From contig JBHEMP010000008.1 of assembly GCA_046262515.1 (NCBI GenBank), positions 1-18,446 of the forward strand: a stretch of 18,446 bases of DNA. Reading direction: 5' to 3'. A model generated the notes under the pieces. The model saw only the letters and a program-made list of their open reading frames with translations. It did no database searches and had not been told where the DNA came from. Made by a program: the position numbers and the translations under genes. The DNA comes from JAXDLW01 sp046262515. GTDB taxonomy: Bacteria; Chloroflexota; Dormibacteria; DASZGP01. Below, piece by piece: positions 13,992 through 18,446 of the stretch (position 1 is its first letter; each line of letters starts with the position of its first letter).

Positions 13992-15017
13992 ATGGCAGCC
14001 GACGAAAAATACGACGTGATCATAGTGGGCGCGGGTCCTGCCGGCCTTGCCGCCGGCCTCTACGCCGGCCGCATGGAACTCAAAGCCCTCGCGCTGGAGA
14101 TGAAGGCCCCGGGCGGTGAGCTGTTGAACACCCTGGACATCGAGGACTACCCCGGGTTTGAGCACATCACCGGGCAGGACCTCTCGGACAAGATGGAGTC
14201 CCACGCGCGGAAGTTCGGGCTGGAGATCGAGTACGACTCCGTCACCGAGGTCTACAAGGACGGTGACGACGTCATCGTGTCCACCGAGGGCGGCAAGGAG
14301 TACCGCGTGCCGGCGGTGATCGTCACCTCCGGGGGCGCGCCCAAGAAGCTCGGTGTGCCCGGCGAGGAGGAGTTCGCCGGCCGCGGCGTCAGCTATTGCG
14401 CGATCTGCGACGGCGCCTTCTTCAAGGAGAAGGAGGTGGCGGTGGTCGGCGGCGGTGACAGTGCGGTGGAGGAGGGAACCTTCTTGACGCGGTACGCCAG
14501 CAAGGTCCACATCATCCACCGTCGCGACTCCTTCCGCGCCCAGGCGGTCGCCGTGCAGCGGGCCAGGGCCGACGCCAAGGTGAACTTCATCCTCGACACC
14601 GTAGTCGAGGAAATCGAGGGCAGCGGCAACCCGGACGAGGGCGGCGCCGTCAAGAGCCTGAAGCTGAAGAATGTGAAGAGCGGTGAGACCAGCGAACTGA
14701 ATGTGTCCGCAATCTTCCCCTTTGTCGGGTTTTTGCCCAACAGCAACATCTTCCGTGACCATGTCGACCACGACGAGGAGGGTTACCTCTACACGGACAC
14801 CAGCATGGCCACCAACATCCCCGGCATCTTCGCCGCCGGGGACGTGCGCCACCAGCTGACCAAGCAGATCACCACCGCCGTGGGCGACGGCACCACCGCC
14901 GTGGTGGCCGTGACCAAGCTACTGGCGGCCCGCGACCAGGCGCGGGAGCAGGCGGTCGTCGCCAGCGCGGGTGCGGCACCCGCCGAGGGAAGTACGCCCC
15001 GGGTCGTGCCCGGTTGA
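13992..15017 (+). CDS. trxB: Thioredoxin-disulfide reductase
   Basis: FAD- and NADPH-dependent flavoprotein of 341 residues that reduces thioredoxin in the cytoplasm. The FAD motif GAGPAGLAAGLYAGR is at 13-27. The redox-active pair C136 and C139 is in YCAICDGAFF. The NADPH motif GGGDSAVEEG is at 153-162 and HRRDSFR at 176-182, the arginines of which favour NADPH. The C-terminal FAD motif GIFAAGDVR is near residue 280. The active-site CAIC differs slightly from the common CATC. A tail of about 30 Ala-rich residues follows the usual end. The ATG is chosen because GAGGA (13983-13987) precedes it by four bases and the longer frame from 13932 has no family residues. No thioredoxin gene is in the window. 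Confidence 0.93.
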   Translation: MAADEKYDVIIVGAGPAGLAAGLYAGRMELKALALEMKAPGGELLNTLDIEDYPGFEHITGQDLSDKMESHARKFGLEIEYDSVTEVYKDGDDVIVSTEGGKEYRVPAVIVTSGGAPKKLGVPGEEEFAGRGVSYCAICDGAFFKEKEVAVVGGGDSAVEEGTFLTRYASKVHIIHRRDSFRAQAVAVQRARADAKVNFILDTVVEEIEGSGNPDEGGAVKSLKLKNVKSGETSELNVSAIFPFVGFLPNSNIFRDHVDHDEEGYLYTDTSMATNIPGIFAAGDVRHQLTKQITTAVGDGTTAVVAVTKLLAARDQAREQAVVASAGAAPAEGSTPRVVPG

Positions 15018-15021
15018 AGCG

Positions 15022-16518
15022 GTGAAGATCGCCCGCGCCGCGGCGCCGCTGGAGACCGCGGCCGACCTGCTGATTTTGCCGCTACTTGCCGGCCAGGATC
15101 CGGAGGCGATCTTCCCGGAGATCGATGCCGCCCTCAACGGCGCCCTCAAACGGGCTGCCGGCCGAGGTTTCAAGGGCAAGTTCGGCACCGTCGCGGTAAT
15201 CGACACCCTGGGCCTGGTGGCCGCGGAGAGGGTCATGCTGCTGGGCCTGGGAGAGCCTGCGGACATCGACCGCGCCCGACTCAACAACGCCATGGAGCTG
15301 GGCATCCGCAGGGCGGGATCCCCGCTCCCCGCGCGCCTGGCAGTGGCCTGGCATGACGGCCTTGGGCCGGCGGTCGTGGCGAGGGACCTGGCCTGCGCCG
15401 CGGTGGAGGGCGCGATCCTCGCCACCTTTTCCGAGGCGACCCACAAGAGCGGCGCCCGCAAGGTACCGAAGCCCGTCGGGACCATCGTGCTGGCCGGGTT
15501 CCCAAAGATTGCCGGGGCCCTGCTCGAGCGTTCCGTGGTGCTGGCCGAGGAGACCCTGTTCGCCCGCGGCCTGGTCAACACGCCCGCCCTGGAGCTTTAC
15601 CCGGAGGCCTATGCCGCGGAGGCCCGCCGGCACGCGCGTGGGTCGGGAATGACGGTCGAGGTCCTGGATCACCGCCGGCTCGCGCAACTGAAGTACGGCG
15701 CCATCCTGGCCGTCGGCATGAGTTCCTCGCGGCCTCCCCGGTTGGTTGTCCTCCGCAACCGACCCGCTCCGGCCCCGAAATCGAAGCGGCCGCTACTGGC
15801 CCTGGTGGGCAAGGGCGTGACCTTCGACAGTGGTGGCATCTCCATCAAGCCGGCCGCCGACATGGGTTACATGAAAGGCGACATGGGTGGATCGGCGGCG
15901 GTGCTGGGCGCCATGACGGCGATCGCGCGGCTGGGGCTGGACGTTGACGTCGTGGGGATCCTCTGCCTGGCCGAGAACATGGTCTCCTCGACCGCCATGC
16001 GGCCGGGTGATGTCGTGACCTCGGCCAGTGGAATCACCATCGAGGTGGTCAACACCGACGCCGAGGGGCGGATGGTGATGGCCGACGGCATGCATCACGC
16101 CCTTCAGCTCGGCGCCACCCATGTGCTCGACATCGCCACCCTCACCGGTGGACAGCGGATCGCCCTCGGCCAGGTGGCGGGCCACGTGCAGGGCAGTGAC
16201 GGCCAGTTCACCGCCCACGTCCTTGGCGCTGCCCAAAGCAGTGGTGAGCGGGCGTGGCTGATGCCCAGCTTCCCCGAGTACAGGAGCATCATCGACAGCC
16301 CGATCGCGGACGTGGCCAACTCTGCCGCGCGGGATGGCACCGCAATCACCGCGGGGCTGTTCCTGCGGGAATTCGCGGCCGGGCGGCCGTGGGTGCACGT
16401 GGATATGGCGGCCCCCAGCTGGAACCGCGTCGGTTCCATCAAGGACATGCCGTCGGGGCCGACGGGGTACGGGGTCCGCCTGTTGGTCAACCTGGCCGAG
16501 CGGCTCGCCGAATCCTGA
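15022..16518 (+). CDS. pepA: Leucyl aminopeptidase, M17 family
   Basis: Cytosolic zinc/manganese aminopeptidase that forms hexamers and removes N-terminal residues from peptides; 498 residues, normal for M17. All expected active-site residues are visible: K264, D269 and K276 in GKGVTFDSGGISIKP, D287 in KGDMGGSA, and D346, E348 and R350 in the family signature NTDAEGRMVMAD. The N-terminal macro-like domain (about 1-160) is less conserved, as usual. The start is GTG at 15022, four bases after the trxB stop. A longer frame from 14971 would overlap trxB and adds unrelated residues. The spacing implies co-transcription and coupling with trxB. Whether it also has the DNA-binding role of E. coli PepA cannot be told. 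Confidence 0.93.
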   Translation: MKIARAAAPLETAADLLILPLLAGQDPEAIFPEIDAALNGALKRAAGRGFKGKFGTVAVIDTLGLVAAERVMLLGLGEPADIDRARLNNAMELGIRRAGSPLPARLAVAWHDGLGPAVVARDLACAAVEGAILATFSEATHKSGARKVPKPVGTIVLAGFPKIAGALLERSVVLAEETLFARGLVNTPALELYPEAYAAEARRHARGSGMTVEVLDHRRLAQLKYGAILAVGMSSSRPPRLVVLRNRPAPAPKSKRPLLALVGKGVTFDSGGISIKPAADMGYMKGDMGGSAAVLGAMTAIARLGLDVDVVGILCLAENMVSSTAMRPGDVVTSASGITIEVVNTDAEGRMVMADGMHHALQLGATHVLDIATLTGGQRIALGQVAGHVQGSDGQFTAHVLGAAQSSGERAWLMPSFPEYRSIIDSPIADVANSAARDGTAITAGLFLREFAAGRPWVHVDMAAPSWNRVGSIKDMPSGPTGYGVRLLVNLAERLAES

Positions 16519-16527
16519 TAGATTCGG
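16508..16527 (+). terminator. Hairpin spanning the aminopeptidase stop codon
   Basis: CCGAATC (16508-16514) pairs perfectly with GATTCGG (16521-16527) around CTGATA. The TGA stop (16516-16518) is in the loop. No T-run follows, so this is either a weak terminator or an mRNA end-stabilising stem between pepA and the rhodanese-MoeB gene. Confidence 0.4.
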
Positions 16528-16541
16528 TAGGAAATAGACCG

Positions 16542-16578
16542 GCGGGGGACGGGCGTTGTAAACCCCGTGAACCCCCGC
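16542..16578 (+). promoter_or_regulatory. Bulged GC stem in the leader of the rhodanese-MoeB gene
   Basis: GCGGGGG (16542-16548) pairs with CCCCCGC (16572-16578), and inside it CGGG (16550-16553) pairs with CCCG (16564-16567), leaving a one-base bulge on the left and four bases on the right. The structure ends 22 bases before the ATG at 16601, just ahead of the GGAG at 16586-16589. It could be a terminator for pepA or an attenuator acting on moeB. Confidence 0.4.
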
Positions 16579-16600
16579 AATCCCTGGAGTTATTGAGCTG

Positions 16601-17815
16601 ATGACAACCTTCCGTGACATCCTGGCCCAGGCCAGGAAGGAGATCCGGACCGCCTCACCGCAGGAGGTCAAGGCACGACTTTCGGGCGCGCCGGCGCCGG
16701 TCCTGCTTGACGTGCGCGAGCCCGACGAGACCCAGCAGGGGATCATCCCCGGGGCAATGGTCATCCCCAGGGGCTTCCTCGAGCTGCGTGTGGAGGACAA
16801 GGTGCCCGACCGTGACACCGAGGTGGTCGTGTACTGCTCCGCCAGCGTCCGCTCCGCGATGGCCGCCAAGACGATGCAGGAGCTCGGTTACAGCAACGTC
16901 AGTTCGATGACCGGGGGGTTCGGTGCCTGGAAGGAACTGGGCTACGAGTGGAAGGTGAGCAGCGCCCTCCGACCTGAGCAGATGGCGCGGTACAGCCGCC
17001 ACACCCTGCTGCCCGAGGTGGGCATGGCGGGCCAGCTCAAGCTCCTGGAAGCCAAAGTCCTGCTCATCGGAGCGGGCGGACTGGGCTCGCCGGCGGGCCT
17101 CTACCTGGCCGCGGCCGGGGTCGGGCAGATCGGCATCGTTGACTTTGACGTGGTCGACGCCAGCAACCTGCAGCGCCAGGTTCTGCACACCACCGACCGG
17201 GTCGGGATGCCCAAGGTGGAATCAGCGGCCATCGCCATCCGCCAGATAAATCCCGACGTCAAGGTGGTGCAGTACAACACACGGCTGGACTCCAGCAATG
17301 TCTACGACATCATCGGCCCGTACGACATCATCGTTGACGGCTCGGACAACTTCCCGCTGCGCTACCTCCTCAACGACGCCGCGGTCTTCACCGGCAAGAC
17401 CATCGTCCACGGCAGCATCTTCCGCTTCGACGGCCAGGTCATGGTCCTGGACCCGAAGAACGGCGGCCCCTGCTACCGCTGCGACTTCCCCGAGCCGCCC
17501 GACCCCGATTCCGACATGGCGCCCAACTGCGCCGAGGCCGGCGTTCTGGGCGTTCTCCCGGGCACGGTGGGCCTCATCCAGGCCACCGAGACGGTCAAGC
17601 TGATCCTGGGCATCGGCGAGCCCCTGGTCGGCAGCAAGCTGGTGTTCGATGCCCTGGACATGACCTTCCGCAAGTACCGCGTCCGCAAGGACCCGAACTG
17701 CCCTGTCTGCTCGGAGCACCCGACGATCACCGAGTTGATCGACTATGAGGAGTTCTGCGCGATGCCCTCCGCGTCACGGAACGGGCACCGCGCGCTGGAG
17801 AAGACCCCGGTTTAA
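16601..17815 (+). CDS. MoeB/ThiF adenylyltransferase with N-terminal rhodanese domain
   Basis: E1-like enzyme of 404 residues that adenylates the C-terminal glycine of a MoaD, ThiS or CysO-type sulfur carrier. Residues 15-118 form a rhodanese domain with active-site C79 in CSASVRS. The E1 domain follows from RYSRHTLLPEVG (130-141), with the ATP motif GAGGLG at 157-162, DFDVVDASNLQRQVLH at 181-196, zinc cysteines C291/C294 and C367/C370, and the catalytic C310 in APNCAEAGVLG. In the better-known MoeZ and MOCS3 the rhodanese is C-terminal, so the order here is reversed. The protein could both activate the carrier and donate the sulfur for molybdopterin, thiamine or cysteine synthesis. No carrier gene is in the window. 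GGAG (16586-16589) lies 11 bases before the ATG. Confidence 0.92.
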   Translation: MTTFRDILAQARKEIRTASPQEVKARLSGAPAPVLLDVREPDETQQGIIPGAMVIPRGFLELRVEDKVPDRDTEVVVYCSASVRSAMAAKTMQELGYSNVSSMTGGFGAWKELGYEWKVSSALRPEQMARYSRHTLLPEVGMAGQLKLLEAKVLLIGAGGLGSPAGLYLAAAGVGQIGIVDFDVVDASNLQRQVLHTTDRVGMPKVESAAIAIRQINPDVKVVQYNTRLDSSNVYDIIGPYDIIVDGSDNFPLRYLLNDAAVFTGKTIVHGSIFRFDGQVMVLDPKNGGPCYRCDFPEPPDPDSDMAPNCAEAGVLGVLPGTVGLIQATETVKLILGIGEPLVGSKLVFDALDMTFRKYRVRKDPNCPVCSEHPTITELIDYEEFCAMPSASRNGHRALEKTPV

Positions 17816-17818
17816 ACT
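17813..17818 (+). promoter_or_regulatory. Possible -10 box overlapping the MoeB stop, for queG
   Basis: TAAACT begins with the TAA stop codon of the rhodanese-MoeB gene. Seven bases follow, then the GTG start of queG at 17826. No Shine-Dalgarno is present, so a leaderless queG transcript is possible in addition to read-through from the upstream operon. I see no good -35 box. Confidence 0.35.
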
Positions 17819-17825
17819 GGCGAGC

Positions 17826-18446
17826 GTGGCGCCGCCGGCTCCGGTCCTGACGACTGAGGATGTGGTGGCAGCGGCGCTGTCCGGCGGTTGGGTGGCAGCC
17901 GGCGTCGGCCCGATTGCGCCGCTGCAACCAGCGGGCGAGAGGGCACTGGACGCGATCGAGGCCGGGAGTATGGCGGGGATGTCCTGGATGAGCCCGGAGC
18001 GGATTGAGTCCGCGGCGGACCCTGGGCGGCGGTACCCGTGGGCGCGATCGGTGCTGGCCCTCGCCTGGCCATATCGCCCGGCGGGGACGCTGACCGCGCT
18101 GGCCGCCGGCGACGTTCTCCCGGACCCGTCGGGGACACCCAACGCGTCCGGGACGCCGCGCCCCCGTGGGCGGATGGCCTCGTACACCTGCCTGGAGGGT
18201 GATCCCGGCCCGGAAGGGAAGGGCCGCCCCGAGGACTACCACGAGGTCATGGGGCGCGCTTGCGACGAACTCCTCTCCTACCTTCGGACGCGCGCCCCCG
18301 GGCTTCGGGCGAAGCGTTTCATAGACCACGGCTGGGCGCTGGACCGAGCCCTGGCGGAGAGCGCGGGGATCGGTTTCTGCGGCAAGAACACCACCCTGAT
18401 CACCGTCGCCGCGGGCTCCTACGTCCTGCTCGCGGAGCTTCTCCTG
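17826..18446 (+). CDS. queG: Epoxyqueuosine reductase, N-terminal part (3' end outside window)
   Basis: Cobalamin- and iron-sulfur-dependent enzyme that reduces epoxyqueuosine to queuosine in tRNA, the last step of queuosine synthesis. The frame starts at GTG 17826, ten bases after the upstream stop, and stays open to the window end (207 residues). Recognisable family segments are RRYPWARSVLALAWPY, then the SYTCLEGD-PEDYH region where the family has a conserved Y-DYH segment, VDxGP-like FIDHGWALDRALAESAGIGFCGKNTTLI, and the final GSYVLLAELLL. The 4Fe-4S cysteine clusters lie downstream of the window and cannot be checked. A Gly/Pro-rich insertion (about residues 98-115) is longer than I would expect. 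A related corrinoid iron-sulfur reductase is the only alternative. Confidence 0.88.
   Translation, partial: MAPPAPVLTTEDVVAAALSGGWVAAGVGPIAPLQPAGERALDAIEAGSMAGMSWMSPERIESAADPGRRYPWARSVLALAWPYRPAGTLTALAAGDVLPDPSGTPNASGTPRPRGRMASYTCLEGDPGPEGKGRPEDYHEVMGRACDELLSYLRTRAPGLRAKRFIDHGWALDRALAESAGIGFCGKNTTLITVAAGSYVLLAELLL

Noticed and set aside
15793..16869. Long open frame on the minus strand (358 codons)
   Set aside because: It is antisense to the conserved catalytic core of pepA and the start of the rhodanese gene. It is an artefact of GC bias.
1..18446. tRNA, rRNA, CRISPR arrays, insertion sequences, attachment sites
   Set aside because: No tRNA-like cloverleaf, no regularly spaced repeats, no transposase or integrase and no flanking direct repeats were seen on either strand.

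Overview
The window is gene-dense, high-GC chromosomal DNA (roughly two thirds G+C by eye, with strongly GC-biased third codon positions). It contains no rRNA, tRNA, CRISPR array, insertion sequence or phage module that I can recognise. GTG and TTG starts are common. Several genes have a TANNNT-type -10 box only 6-8 bases before the start codon and no Shine-Dalgarno sequence, which suggests leaderless transcripts. These traits, together with a DUF222/HNH (13E12-type) endonuclease gene, a GH15 trehalase/glucoamylase-like enzyme and a PIG-L deacetylase, point to Actinobacteriota or a neighbouring high-GC lineage such as Chloroflexota or Dormibacterota. I cannot assign it more precisely.

Layout. 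1-612 (+): 3' part of an AlkA-type 3-methyladenine DNA glycosylase. 629-3754 (-): a tight three-gene operon transcribed as metallophosphoesterase, GH15 glycoside hydrolase, glucose 1-dehydrogenase. 3748-4593 (+): an aquaporin whose start overlaps the phosphoesterase start. 4790-6622 (+): a stand-alone ABC exporter of the fused membrane-plus-ATPase type, preceded by a 196-base leader with palindromes. 6706-7960 (-): a DUF222/HNH endonuclease gene broken by one extra base. 8091-8627 (+): a macro-domain ADP-ribose hydrolase. 8782-12021 (-): a run transcribed as MOP-family flippase, folE, cyclophilin, a short unknown ORF, GNAT acetyltransferase. 12079-12876 (+): PIG-L deacetylase. 12902-13888 (-): an AttH/CrtC-like lipocalin-fold protein. 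13992 to the end (+): trxB, leucyl aminopeptidase, an N-terminal-rhodanese MoeB/ThiF protein, and the start of queG.

How the genes may work together. The GH15 enzyme would release glucose from trehalose or an alpha-glucan, and the next gene encodes a close relative of Bacillus glucose dehydrogenase that oxidises glucose, so the operon reads as a small glucose-release and oxidation module. The MoeB/ThiF protein carries its own rhodanese sulfur donor and would activate a MoaD/ThiS-like carrier. FolE and QueG both lie on the route from GTP to queuosine or folate, but they sit in different operons.

Most of the window is ordinary housekeeping and accessory metabolism, and I did not find a convincing new multi-gene system. 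The more unusual signals are: inverted repeats that hold both stop codons of two convergent gene pairs; repeated -10/8-base/ATG start architecture; two suspected single-base insertions (DUF222/HNH and ORF71/GNAT); a phosphoesterase with several altered metal-motif residues; and the inverted domain order of the rhodanese-E1 fusion.
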